Assembly (NCBI GenBank): GCA_016719755.1
Contig: JADJYM010000011.1
Coordinates: forward strand, 186,001 to 250,000
DNA length: 64,000 bases
Source: Novosphingobium sp.
GTDB taxonomy: Bacteria > Pseudomonadota > Alphaproteobacteria > Sphingomonadales > Sphingomonadaceae
Reading direction: 5' to 3'
The position numbers and the translations under genes are program-made. The notes below the pieces were generated by a model. The model made no database searches. It was not told the origin of the DNA and worked only from the letters and a program-made list of their open reading frames with translations. Below are positions 46,146 to 55,683 of the stretch, piece by piece. The first letter of the stretch is position 1. Every line of letters starts with the position of its first letter.

Positions 46146-46553
46146 ATGACCGCCTATATCGACCCCAGCCGCGAGAACTGGGAAGTGTTCAAGTCGCTCC
46201 CGCGCGACCGGCCGATCCATATGCTCAACCTGATCCGCTTCCGCGATCTGGCGGAATATCCCGAAGGGCATGCCAACCATGGCAAGGGGCTGACCGGGGC
46301 GGAGGCTTATGCCATCTACCTGGAGGAATTCCAGAAACTGGTCGCGGATGACGGCGCGGCGATGGTCTGGGAAGCGCCTCTGGAATGCGTCGTCACCGGC
46401 CCCGCGGGCGAATGGGACGAGGCCTTCGTCATGGGCTACCCCAACAGCGCCGCCTTCATGAAGATGGTCAAGAACGAGGATTACGTGCGTGACGCGCTGC
46501 CCCACCGCACGGCGGCGGTGGCGGACAGCCGGCTGATCCGGTTCGCGGGGTAA
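46146..46553 (+). CDS. DUF1330 family protein
   Basis: A 135-residue small protein resembling the DUF1330 ferredoxin-like fold family. It has HMLNLIRFRDLAEYP in the first strand region, GAEAYAIYLEEF in the first helix, and VMGYPNSAAFMKMVKNEDY near the end. The function is unknown. The upstream ribosome site overlaps the arm of a palindromic repeat. It follows the acyl-CoA synthetase, but the gap between them is corrupted by a poly-G tract. Confidence 0.75.
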   Translation: MTAYIDPSRENWEVFKSLPRDRPIHMLNLIRFRDLAEYPEGHANHGKGLTGAEAYAIYLEEFQKLVADDGAAMVWEAPLECVVTGPAGEWDEAFVMGYPNSAAFMKMVKNEDYVRDALPHRTAAVADSRLIRFAG

Positions 46554-46565
46554 CGTCCCCCCATT

Positions 46566-46597
46566 CGTCATTGCGAGCGGCGCAGGCCGAAGCAATC
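46566..46597. repeat. CGTCATTGCGAG-type dispersed repeat
   Basis: A match to the widespread alphaproteobacterial repeat that begins CGTCATTGCGAGCG and ends CGAAGCAATC. A related, inverted copy lies at 62908-62934. It sits at the point where homology of the radical-SAM pseudogene stops, so it may mark the deletion end. Confidence 0.6.
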
Positions 46598-46618
46598 GCG
46601 GCGCTGCCCTGGATCGCC

Positions 46619-47009
46619 GAATTGGCTTCGAGCTTGCCCGACAGGACCGGATCGAGGCTGGTGACCGGTAGCGCCACGGCGGTCAGGTTGAGCGCGGCCA
46701 GTTCGCCCAGCAGGCCAAGATCGCGCAGCACCCGCGCGCTCTTGGTGGTGATTGTCACCGGATGGCGCGCTTCAAGGCAGACTTCCAGCACGGCGCGGTG
46801 ATGCGGTAGCGCTCCTCGACCGGTTGGCAGGGATCGGTGTTGCTTTCCATCGCGATCGGGGCGGGGCGGTAGGAATGCTTCGCCAGTTCGGCGCGCAGCA
46901 GCCTTGCCGCATCGGGTTTGGCGAACAGCTTTGTTTCGAAGTCCAGTCCGGGCGACAGGTCATGGAGGGCGTGGCTGGGGCGGGCCTAGCAATAGACGCA
47001 GCCATGCTC
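46619..47009 (-). pseudogene. Radical SAM protein (PA0069-like), middle fragment
   Basis: In one frame on the minus strand this reads from the second and third cluster cysteines (GCVYC) through LSPGLDFETKLFAKPDAARLL, NTDPCQPVEERYRIT and TIVTKSAR-like text to KLE, then homology stops near 46619. The C-terminal third is missing. A TAG (46986-46988) replaces the codon after CVYC. The first cysteine and the N-terminus lie 3.4 kb away at 50409-50650. The gene was therefore split by the insertion and also lost its 3' end. Confidence 0.8.
47002..47009. repeat. Direct repeat flanking the insert, left copy
   Basis: CCATGCTC, identical to 50409-50416. Removing one copy together with 47010-50408 restores an uninterrupted reading frame through the radical-SAM motif RGCEHGCVYC. 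This fits an 8-bp target-site duplication. Confidence 0.75.
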
Positions 47010-47231
47010 CCAGGCATACACTGTTACGCAACAAGATATTTCAATCACGTAGGAGAATGCGCCTACAGGATCGAATGTGCGCTTCATGCGGTGCTGGGAA
47101 AAGCTGCCTGTCAGCAAACGACCCCGAAGTGGTCATCGACGGGCTTGCTTCCCAAATCAGACGCGCACACAAGATTGGTGGACGGAAAATCGGACTGCGC
47201 ACGCTTTACCGCAGCGCACTGTGGGGGCTGG

Positions 47232-48035
47232 ATGCAGCGCGTTGACTATCTGACGATCGGCGGCCTTGGGTTGCTGCTGATGCCATTACTGACGATGTGG
47301 CACGAGATCGGCGGCCACGCCGCAGTCTGCACGCTGCAGGGCGGGCAGGTGAAGACGGTTGGCGCTTTTTATGTGGCCTGTGGCGGGCTGTCGGGATGGG
47401 CCGACATCAGCGTTGCCGGGGCCGGCGTGTTGGTGAATGTCATCGCGGCGATTGCCGCCTATCTTCTGTGGCGACGCGCCGTCAGCGGCAAATCCAGCGA
47501 CCTTGTCCGGATCACGCTGTGGCTTGTGTGGGTGAGCGAAGCATTTGTTGCATCAGGCTATTTTCTTTTCTCCGGACTATCCGGCTTTGGCGATCTGGGC
47601 TTCAACACGGGCGGGGCTCTGTCTTCCCTTGGGCTGACCTGGCCAGCCCGGATGATCGAGATTGCGATAGGTTTGGGCAGTTACATTGTGTGCGTCCGTG
47701 CAGCGAAGCGGACCCTAAATGTGATGATCGGCAGCGGCCCGGAATCGCGCCATGCGCGTCGTGTTATAGCACATGGATATTATCTGAGTTTCGGGGCGGC
47801 TGCGATTCTGGTCGGCATTCTTAACCCGCTGGGAATTGTCGTCACAGCCATGTCGGCGGCCGCGTCATCCTTCGGTGGATTGGCCGGGTTCATTTCGGTT
47901 GGCCTTGCGAAGGACGCACAAGGCAAGGCCGAAGCGTTCGTGATTGACAGGAGCGTCGCGGTGATTGTTGCTGGCGTGGCGGCGTCGGCTGCCTTTGCCG
48001 CCATTTTGGGGCCATCGCTTCATCTGGCGCAGTGA
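47232..48035 (+). CDS. Putative membrane metalloprotease (HEIGGH)
   Basis: A 267-residue multi-pass membrane protein with about six hydrophobic segments. An HExxH motif (HEIGGH, residues 24-29) ends the first helix, as in M50-like site-2 proteases. The partner NxxPxxxxD-type motif of M50 is not clear; GFNTGGALSSLG is only suggestive. Function is therefore tentative. GGGGGC upstream may serve as ribosome site for ATG 47232. It is carried inside the insertion and has no recognised partner gene. Confidence 0.6.
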   Translation: MQRVDYLTIGGLGLLLMPLLTMWHEIGGHAAVCTLQGGQVKTVGAFYVACGGLSGWADISVAGAGVLVNVIAAIAAYLLWRRAVSGKSSDLVRITLWLVWVSEAFVASGYFLFSGLSGFGDLGFNTGGALSSLGLTWPARMIEIAIGLGSYIVCVRAAKRTLNVMIGSGPESRHARRVIAHGYYLSFGAAAILVGILNPLGIVVTAMSAAASSFGGLAGFISVGLAKDAQGKAEAFVIDRSVAVIVAGVAASAAFAAILGPSLHLAQ

Positions 48036-48237
48036 GCCCATGCTTGCCCAGATCAAGTCTGCTTGGGTGCCAGCTGCTCCGGAACCCGCCATTCGCCTTC
48101 CCACCCATCCCCGGTCATGACCAGCGGCCACCGCGATCCTGATACCTGCCAGGCAGCTTCGGTGGGCTTCTCGACGAAAGCCGAAATTCTCATTCCGACC
48201 CGTTGCAGTCGTTCGCGGCCTCGCCCAATCTGTTGTT
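48036..48237. other. Unassigned gap inside the insertion
   Basis: Two hundred bases between the HEIGGH gene and the small membrane protein. I see no open frame with coding character, repeat or RNA gene in it. Confidence 0.5.
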
Positions 48238-48543
48238 GTGATACAGTATCTTTATCCTCTGATTGGCGCGGTCGTCACGGTCTTGCTCGATTGGGCAATC
48301 TACACGCACCTAAGTGCGTTTCTTCGTGTCGGCTTTCCGAGCACTCCCATCGCCATTTACCGCGAAATCGCTGGAAGTTGGTTGCCAAGGCTCCGAACTG
48401 CCGTTGTCGCAATTACGGGCATCGCGGCAGGGCTGTCCTTCACATTCAAGCTGGGGGGGCTTTGGCTCGCGGCGGTCGCATTATTCGCTGTAGCTCACAC
48501 CTTGCTTTATGTCATTCTTTACAAAGTCGCCGGGCGAAACTGA
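48238..48543 (+). CDS. Small membrane protein, unknown
   Basis: A 101-residue protein with three hydrophobic segments (about 5-30, 52-72 and 74-95). It starts at a GTG; no clear ribosome site is visible. I do not recognise a family. It lies in the insertion 202 bases after the HEIGGH protein on the same strand. It may be a real cargo gene or a remnant. Confidence 0.45.
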   Translation: MIQYLYPLIGAVVTVLLDWAIYTHLSAFLRVGFPSTPIAIYREIAGSWLPRLRTAVVAITGIAAGLSFTFKLGGLWLAAVALFAVAHTLLYVILYKVAGRN

Positions 48544-48587
48544 AAAAGGGGCCGCATCCTGCCCCTTCAGCGCCCTTCACCGTAGGA

Positions 48588-49705
<1,118 letters not shown>

Positions 49706-49706
<1 letters not shown>

Positions 49707-49774
49707 CCTATAACTTCAAAAGGCTGGTCGCCATCCTCGGTGTCCCGGCGATGATCGCCGCAATCCAGACCTGA
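49706..49774 (+). pseudogene. C-terminal fragment of another transposase
   Basis: A short in-frame stretch AYNFKRLVAILGVPAMIAAI ending QT-stop looks like the C-terminus of an IS5/IS1182-type transposase. It directly abuts the IS630 gene end, so two insertion sequences have been stacked here. Only the last 22 codons remain. Confidence 0.55.
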
Positions 49775-49887
49775 GGGTGGACCGCAACCTTCAGCGCCAA
49801 TCCGAAATCAGCGCCGTTCGTCTGCCAACGCGTTTTCACACGGCCTGGCCCAATTGCGGACGTTCCGAGCGCCTGGCACGCTGAAAA

Positions 49888-50346
49888 TCAGCTACCCTTT
49901 GGTGGCGGAGCTCCAGCACTCGACGTAGTTCGCGTGAATGAAGCATCGAATACCGGTCGCATCGCGGCATAACCCGGATATGTCGGGTGTACACCATCAT
50001 TAGTGAATTCGGGCTTCATGCTACCGGTCGCAGATGACAGCACAGCATAATAGTCTGCGAAGACCAGCCTCCTTTCCGCCGCGAATTGCCGGAGCCAAGC
50101 GTTCAGCTCACGAACAACCTCGGCCGGCCGGAAGTCGGGCTGCCAGTAGAGACGATCCATCGGCGGGATGCTCGCGAGGATCACCTTGATGCCATTCATC
50201 TCGGCCATATCGACCATGGCGCGAATGTTGTTCTTGTAATCTTCCTGGCGGGCCCGGTGGTCGGGCAGGACGTACGCGGGCAACGGCAGCCTAGCCGAAT
50301 TCGATGCGAGTAGCAGTCTGTCAGCTTCCCACCCACAATCGGTCAT
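49888..50346 (-). pseudogene. SGNH/GDSL hydrolase, 5'-truncated
   Basis: The C-terminal half of an esterase- or acetylhydrolase-like SGNH protein. It reads KNNIRAMVDMAEMNGIKVILASIPP, then the block with the catalytic Asp and His (FTNDGVHPTYPGYAAM). The N-terminal GDS block with the nucleophile serine is absent. Residues 1-30 of the open frame have no family likeness. It ends close to the right junction of the insertion, so truncation was probably by that rearrangement. Confidence 0.65.
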
Positions 50347-50408
50347 TCACGCTTCGTGGCGCAACACCCGAAAGCGGACATTTGAATTAGCAATACAATA
50401 GAACCACC

Positions 50409-50416
50409 CCATGCTC
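50409..50416. repeat. Direct repeat flanking the insert, right copy
   Basis: CCATGCTC, identical to 47002-47009; see that entry. The base before and after differs between copies, so the duplication is exactly 8 bp. Confidence 0.75.
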
Positions 50417-50650
50417 GCAGCCGCGATAGGCGTTGATCGAACGGTCAAAGGGAATGTCGGGCGAGGTGTTGCGGGCGATGATCGTGCGGGGGCGTTCCTC
50501 GATCACCGTGGTGCGCAGTTTCAGACCCGGCCCGTCCACCAGTTCGCGCCAATCGAGCCAGTCCCCGTCCACCTCGCGCGCGGCGAGGCCGAAGCGCCGG
50601 GGCACCGCAGCGGACTGCGCGCCGCGCCCTTTGAGGGGAGCCGGGGGCAT
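50409..50650 (-). pseudogene. Radical SAM protein (PA0069-like), N-terminal fragment
   Basis: It starts at ATG 50650 (MPPAPLKGRGAQS) and reads RTIIARNTSPDIPFDRSINAYRGCEHG, where the first cluster cysteine is present, then runs into the insertion. PA0069-like proteins are SplB-related radical SAM enzymes of unknown reaction. The remaining part is at 46619-47009. It lies upstream of, and divergent in position from, the insertion cargo; moaB follows on the same strand beyond a REP-like palindrome. Confidence 0.8.
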
Positions 50651-50692
50651 GGCGGGACCGGAATATAAAAGGAACGAAAAGACAAGAGCGCG

Positions 50693-50721
50693 CGTCGTCC
50701 CGGATCAGGTCCGGGACGACG
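50693..50721. repeat. REP-like palindrome, copy 2
   Basis: CGTCGTCCCGGA (50693-50704) and TCCGGGACGACG (50710-50721) form a perfect 12-bp stem around the loop TCAGG. It touches the moaB stop codon. Same family as 20393-20413 and 62278-62292. Confidence 0.75.
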
Positions 50722-51261
50722 TTACTGTTCGCGCAGCCTTGGCATCAGGTCGACGAAATTGCAGGGGCGGTTGCGGCTGTCGAGCTGTTCGGCAAGGATC
50801 TGGTCCCAGCCGTCCTTCACCGCGCCGTTGGAGCCGGGCAGGGCGAAGACATAGACCCCGCGCGCCAGCACCGCGCAGGCGCGCGACTGGATGGTCGATG
50901 TGCCGATCGAACGATAGCTGATCCAGCGGAACAGCTCGCCAAAGCCGGGGATGTCCTTGCCGCCGCCAGCTTCCCTGATGCGATCGAGCGCTTCGGGCGT
51001 CACGTCGCGCCCGGTCAGGCCGGTGCCGCCGGTGACGATGATCGCGTCGGCCAGCCGCTGGTCGATCCAGGTGTTGAGACGGCTGGCGATCAGCGGCACC
51101 TCGTCCCGTTCGACCGCGCGGGTGGTGAGCCGGTGACCGGCAGCCTTGATCCGCTCGGCCAGCAGGGCGCCGGACGTGTCGGTTTCCAGCGTGCGGGTGT
51201 CGGAAACGGTCAGGACCGCGATGTTGATCGGCCTGAACGGCAGCGCCGGATCAATAGCCAC
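50722..51261 (-). CDS. moaB: Molybdenum cofactor biosynthesis protein MoaB
   Basis: A 179-residue MoaB/Mog-type protein that adenylylates molybdopterin. It has the motifs [16 protein letters not shown] and the closing [14 protein letters not shown]. The length fits MoaB (about 170-180). Its start overlaps the lytic transglycosylase stop by 11 bases. No other Moco genes are in the window. Confidence 0.92.
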   Translation of the reverse strand: MAIDPALPFRPINIAVLTVSDTRTLETDTSGALLAERIKAAGHRLTTRAVERDEVPLIASRLNTWIDQRLADAIIVTGGTGLTGRDVTPEALDRIREAGGGKDIPGFGELFRWISYRSIGTSTIQSRACAVLARGVYVFALPGSNGAVKDGWDQILAEQLDSRNRPCNFVDLMPRLREQ

Positions 51262-53035
51262 GCAGGATCACGCCGTTCGCGGCCATCCGCACCGCCTGCG
51301 ATCCGGTCAGGCCCGGGAAAGTCGGCCACAGCCCCTGGACCAGCGCCATGCGGCTTTCCGAAGGGCCGCCTGCCTGCCGCTCGTACATCCAGTAATTGCG
51401 CATCACGATGTTCACGTATCCGCGCGTCTCCCAATAGGGGACGCTTTCGATCCACAGCAGCGGATCGCCCTTGTCGCGGATTTCGGTGTTCCAGCGGGTT
51501 ACCGGGGCAAGGCCCGCGTTATAGGCGGCCATCACCTTGGGCAGCAGGCCCTGGGTGCCGGGGGCGTTCCGCAGCATTTCCATGTGCCGCTGCCCGAAGG
51601 CGAGATTGATTTCGGGCCGGGAGAGGTCGGACGCGGTGCCCGCCACCCCCAGGCTGGCGGCATGATCGCGCGCGGCGGCGGGCATGATCTGCATCAGCCC
51701 CTTGGCGCCCGCCGGGCTGGTCACGCTGGTGCGGAACACCGATTCCTGCAGGGCATGGGCATAGACCAGCGCGGGATCGACCTGCCAGCCGTTGGCGGGG
51801 GTCCACTTGGGCGTGGGGAAGCGCGCGGCCGGTTCGCTCTTGCCGCCGCGCGGGGCGTTGTAGGCCATCCACAGCTGGGTGGAGGGCAGGCCCAGATCGC
51901 GGGCAAGGCGCGACAGCGGCTGGTATTCATGCGCATCACCCAGCCGGGCTTCGTGGCGCAGAATCTCGTCGGCCAGGCCGTCGCGGCCAATCTCGGCCAG
52001 TTGCACGGCGGTGCGGACATTGCTGCTGTCGCGCAGCGCCTGCCAGTCATCCTGGCTGAAGTCCGGTGCCTCGTGGGTCTTGGGAAGCGACAGGCCAAGC
52101 TGCTCTGCCGCGAGCATGCCATAAAGCGTCTCGTCCATGCGCGCGGCGGCTTTCAGCGGGGCGCTGGCCTTTTCCGGCTGGCGGCAGCGCACCAGGGCGC
52201 GGGCCTGCCAGTACCACGCGGCGGCGGTCAGTTCGGAGTTCTCGGACGCGCTGGCGGTGCGGGCAAAGGCATCGGCCGCGCCGGTGCAGTCGTCCAGCCG
52301 CCAGGCGGCCAGGCCAGCCGTCCACCAGCCTTCCGCCACCCACGGCCCGGCGCCATCGTTGGCGGTCTGGGCGAGGGCATAGGCATTGGCGTCGTCATTC
52401 TCGATGTAGAAGCTCCACGCCACCTTGGCGCGCCATTCGGCGCGGGTGGCGGGGGAAAGCTGGGTGTCGATCCCGTCGAGCAGGGCCCTGGCCCCGGCGG
52501 GATCGTCGGCCTTGATTCGCGCCTGGATGCTGGCGGAGACGGCGGCGGGCATGGTCCCGTCGTTGACTTCGCGCGGGCGGATGCGCTTGGCCCGGCTTGG
52601 CATGGTCACCAGCGCGCTGGACGATGGGCGCGGCGGCAGCGCCGTGGCCCCGCGCTTGAGCGCCAGATTGCCGATCTGTTCGGCCTGCGGCAGCGCCGTG
52701 CCGCTTTCCAGCCACTTGCTCAGCGCATCAAGCTCGATGCGGGGGGAGCCGGGGGCGAGGTAGTATTCGGCCAGCGCCACCTGATGCAGCGGGCCTTCGC
52801 CCTTCTGGGCGAACAGGGCTTGCACCCGTGTCCAGTCGCCCTTGTCGATCGCGCCGAACAGGTCGCGGTAATAGCTGCGCTCGTCCTGGGTCAGCAGGCT
52901 GGGCACGGCGGTGCGGGCCGAGCGGTTGCGGAAATAGTCGACCGCCGCGCTGTTGGCCGCGGCGGCAGTGGGAAAGGACACGGCGGCAGTGCAAACTGCC
53001 GCGGCGGCAAGCCAGGCCCTTGCTTTGATCGTCAC
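51251..53035 (-). CDS. Soluble lytic murein transglycosylase (Slt70-like)
   Basis: A 594-residue periplasmic enzyme that cleaves peptidoglycan glycan strands. A signal peptide (SFPTAAAANS, about residue 27) is followed by a long superhelical alpha-helical region (about 40-410) and a C-terminal GH23 domain with the catalytic Glu in HALQESVFRTSVTSPAGAKGLMQIMP and the AYNAG motif. The start overlaps the UDG-like gene stop by 4 bases and the stop overlaps moaB, forming a tight three-gene string. Confidence 0.93.
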   Translation of the reverse strand: MTIKARAWLAAAAVCTAAVSFPTAAAANSAAVDYFRNRSARTAVPSLLTQDERSYYRDLFGAIDKGDWTRVQALFAQKGEGPLHQVALAEYYLAPGSPRIELDALSKWLESGTALPQAEQIGNLALKRGATALPPRPSSSALVTMPSRAKRIRPREVNDGTMPAAVSASIQARIKADDPAGARALLDGIDTQLSPATRAEWRAKVAWSFYIENDDANAYALAQTANDGAGPWVAEGWWTAGLAAWRLDDCTGAADAFARTASASENSELTAAAWYWQARALVRCRQPEKASAPLKAAARMDETLYGMLAAEQLGLSLPKTHEAPDFSQDDWQALRDSSNVRTAVQLAEIGRDGLADEILRHEARLGDAHEYQPLSRLARDLGLPSTQLWMAYNAPRGGKSEPAARFPTPKWTPANGWQVDPALVYAHALQESVFRTSVTSPAGAKGLMQIMPAAARDHAASLGVAGTASDLSRPEINLAFGQRHMEMLRNAPGTQGLLPKVMAAYNAGLAPVTRWNTEIRDKGDPLLWIESVPYWETRGYVNIVMRNYWMYERQAGGPSESRMALVQGLWPTFPGLTGSQAVRMAANGVILRGY

Positions 53036-53814
53036 GTCGTTTCAGTCCCCGTCCAGTCGAGCAGGGCGCGCCACAGGGCGGCCTTTCCTCGCGGCCGCCC
53101 GGCAAGGGATCCAAGCGCGGGCGCGGCCAATGCCGACAGTCCTCGCTCTTCATGGTAAATTTGCGGTAAAGTCTGCCCGCTTTTCGCTGTTCCGTGGCCA
53201 AGAAGCGACGAGGCGTTCCCCCCGAATACCAGCAGCCGCCGGGGCGCCGCCAGCCGCACGTGATGATCCAGCACTTCGCCAAGGCCCATCGCGGCCAACG
53301 CGGGCCAATCGGCGGCGGGGGTATGGCGGGGCAGCGCGCTGGCCAGATAGACCGCATCGCGGCTGAGGCCGATCGCGGCGAGGATCGCATCGAGCAACCT
53401 GCCCTGCGGGCCGGACAGCAGCGCGTCCCCGTCCCCGGCCTCGGGCTCTTCGGCCAGCACCATCAGTTCCGCGCCCGGGGTTCCGGTGGGCGCGATTCGG
53501 CCCGAGGGCGCGCCATCGGCAAAGTCGGCCTCGGCCAGCCACCAGGCGGTGAAGGCGGCCAGATCGGCGGGCAGGCCATCCTGCGGGACGATCCGGTGCG
53601 CGGCTGCCGGTGCGGTGCGGGGCGGCTCGCGAAAGGCGGGACGGGGCGCGGTCCCGGCATTTTCCTCTACGGCGGCAGGCGGCTGGGCCAGCCAGTTCGC
53701 CGGTTCGTCGGCAAAGTCGAGGTCCACTCCCGCATCGCGCCACCACGCGAGCGCGCCGCGCATTTCATGCGCAATGAGGCTTGGCGCGCCGCCGGTTTCG
53801 CCTGAGAAAGTCAC
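53032..53814 (-). CDS. Uracil-DNA glycosylase superfamily protein
   Basis: A 260-residue protein whose C-terminal two thirds resemble family 4/5 uracil-DNA glycosylases: VLAEEPEAGDGDALLSGPQGRLLDAILAAIG, YLASALPRHTP and LLVFGGNASSLLG. It lacks the usual four cluster cysteines of family 4, so activity is uncertain. The first 90 residues are variable. The start is a GTG at 53814; a long open frame upstream is antisense noise. It is divergent from ETF-QO. Confidence 0.7.
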   Translation of the reverse strand: MTFSGETGGAPSLIAHEMRGALAWWRDAGVDLDFADEPANWLAQPPAAVEENAGTAPRPAFREPPRTAPAAAHRIVPQDGLPADLAAFTAWWLAEADFADGAPSGRIAPTGTPGAELMVLAEEPEAGDGDALLSGPQGRLLDAILAAIGLSRDAVYLASALPRHTPAADWPALAAMGLGEVLDHHVRLAAPRRLLVFGGNASSLLGHGTAKSGQTLPQIYHEERGLSALAAPALGSLAGRPRGKAALWRALLDWTGTETT

Positions 53815-53895
53815 AATGCGGTCTTGACCTGCCGCGGCGCTGCAATCAAGGCACAAGCGGTAAATGACTACAGCTTCATCGGGGTGGAACAGGCC

Positions 53896-55545
53896 ATGAG
53901 CGAACGCGAATCGATGCCGTATGACGTCGTGATCGTCGGGGGAGGGCCCGCGGGCCTTGCCGCAGCGATCCGGCTGAAGCAGATCAACGCCGATCTTTCG
54001 GTCTGCATCCTTGAAAAAGGTTCGGAAGTCGGCGCGCACATCCTGTCGGGCGCGGTGGTCGATCCCAAGGCGCTTGACGAGCTGCTGCCCGACTGGCGCG
54101 ACCAGGGCTGCCCGATGGCCGAAACCCCGGTGACCGACAACTGGCACTGGGTGCTGACGCGCGGCAAGCACATCCCGATCCCGCACTGGCCGATGCCTCC
54201 GTTCATGTCGAACGATGGCAACTACACCGGCAGCCTGGGCAGCCTGTGCCGCTGGCTGGCGGGCCAGGCCGAAGCGCTGGGCGTGGAAATCTTCCCCGGC
54301 TTCCCGGCCAGCGAAGTGCTGTATAACGAGGATGGCTCGGTCAAGGGCGTCGCCACGCAGGACATGGGCGTGGCCAAGGACGGCAGCCACAAGGGCGAAT
54401 ACCAGCCCGGCATGGAACTCCATGCCAAGTACACCTTCTTTGCCGAAGGCGCGCGCGGCCACCTGACCAAGCAGCTCAAGGCGAAGTACGATCTTGAGGC
54501 GAACTGCGAACCGCAGGTTTACGGCATCGGCATCAAGGAACTGTGGGACATCGATCCCGACAAGCACGTTCCAGGCCGGGTGATCCACACCCAGGGCTGG
54601 CCGCTGACCGAAAGCGACAGCTGGGGCGGCGGGTTCCTGTATCATCAGGCCAACAACCAGGTCGCGCTCGGCTTCGTCACCGCGCTCGATTACAAGAACC
54701 CCTATGTCTTCCCGTTCGAGGAATTCCAGCGCTGGAAGCAGCACCCGGAAATCCGCGCGATTCTGGAAGGCGGACGCCGCGTCTCCTATGGCGCGCGCGC
54801 GATCAACGAGGGCGGCTGGCAATCGGTGCCCAAGCTCGATTTCCCCGGCGGCGCGCTGATCGGCTGCTCGGCCGGCTTCGTCAACGTGCCCCGGATCAAG
54901 GGCAGCCATACCGCGATGAAGAGCGGGATGCTGGCCGCCGAAGCCGCCGCCGCCGCGATCGCGGGCGGGCGGGAAGCGGATTCGCTGGCCGAATACGATG
55001 CCGCCGTGCGCGACAGCTGGATCGCCAACGAGCTCAAGCTGGTCCAGAACGCCGAGCCGCTGGTCGCCAAGTGGGGCGGCGATCTCGGTACGATCCTGGC
55101 GGGCGCGGATATGTGGCTGCGCACCCTGTTCGGGTTTGGTGTGGCCAGGCCGATGAAGCATCACCGCGACTGCGAGGCGATCCAGCGCGCCGACCTGTAC
55201 AAGCCGATCAACTATCCCAAGCCAGACGGGGTGATCAGCTTTGACCGGCTGTCCAGCGTGTTCCTCTCCAACACCAACCACGAGGAAGACCAGCCCTGCC
55301 ACCTCCAGCTCAAGGATCCGTCGATCCCGGTGGAGGTCAACCTCAAGCACTATGCCGGGCCTGAGGCGCGCTATTGTCCGGCCGGGGTCTACGAATTCGT
55401 GGGGATCGAGGAGGGCGAGCCGCGCCTTCAGATCAACGCCCAGAACTGCGTCCACTGCAAGACCTGCGACATCAAGGATATGACCCAGAACATCAACTGG
55501 GTGACGCCGGAGGGCGGCGGTGGGCCGAACTACCCGAATATGTGA
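53896..55545 (+). CDS. Electron transfer flavoprotein-ubiquinone oxidoreductase
   Basis: A 549-residue inner-membrane-associated enzyme passing electrons from ETF (fatty-acid and amino-acid oxidation) to ubiquinone. The FAD motif is VVIVGGGPAGLAAAIRL. The 4Fe-4S cluster uses Cys in RYCPAGVYEF and NCVHCKTCDIKD, and the protein ends with the typical NWVTPEGGGGP. Length is normal. ATG 53896 is chosen over an upstream in-frame extension. An 138-base mosaic repeat separates it from ispE. Confidence 0.95.
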   Translation: MSERESMPYDVVIVGGGPAGLAAAIRLKQINADLSVCILEKGSEVGAHILSGAVVDPKALDELLPDWRDQGCPMAETPVTDNWHWVLTRGKHIPIPHWPMPPFMSNDGNYTGSLGSLCRWLAGQAEALGVEIFPGFPASEVLYNEDGSVKGVATQDMGVAKDGSHKGEYQPGMELHAKYTFFAEGARGHLTKQLKAKYDLEANCEPQVYGIGIKELWDIDPDKHVPGRVIHTQGWPLTESDSWGGGFLYHQANNQVALGFVTALDYKNPYVFPFEEFQRWKQHPEIRAILEGGRRVSYGARAINEGGWQSVPKLDFPGGALIGCSAGFVNVPRIKGSHTAMKSGMLAAEAAAAAIAGGREADSLAEYDAAVRDSWIANELKLVQNAEPLVAKWGGDLGTILAGADMWLRTLFGFGVARPMKHHRDCEAIQRADLYKPINYPKPDGVISFDRLSSVFLSNTNHEEDQPCHLQLKDPSIPVEVNLKHYAGPEARYCPAGVYEFVGIEEGEPRLQINAQNCVHCKTCDIKDMTQNINWVTPEGGGGPNYPNM

Positions 55546-55551
55546 TGTACT

Positions 55552-55678
55552 CCTCCCCGAAACGGGGAGGGGGACCAGCGAAGCTGGTGGAGGGGGCAGG
55601 CGGTTTCCGCGAGGTCGTGCTGATCTCGGCCACCCCTCCGTCATCGCTGCGCGATGCCAACTCCCCGTGCCGGGGAGG
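55552..55678. repeat. Mosaic palindromic repeat upstream of ispE
   Basis: A string of hairpins fills the gap: CCTCCCCG/CGGGGAGG (55552-55570), ACCAGC/GCTGGT (55574-55588), GGAGGGG (55589-55595) pairing with CCCCTCC (55633-55639), a small ATCGC/GCGAT hairpin, and CTCCCCG/CGGGGAG (55661-55677). This type of intergenic mosaic is common in alphaproteobacteria. The last arm GGGGAGGA is also the ribosome site of ispE. Confidence 0.75.
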
Positions 55679-55683
55679 AACTG

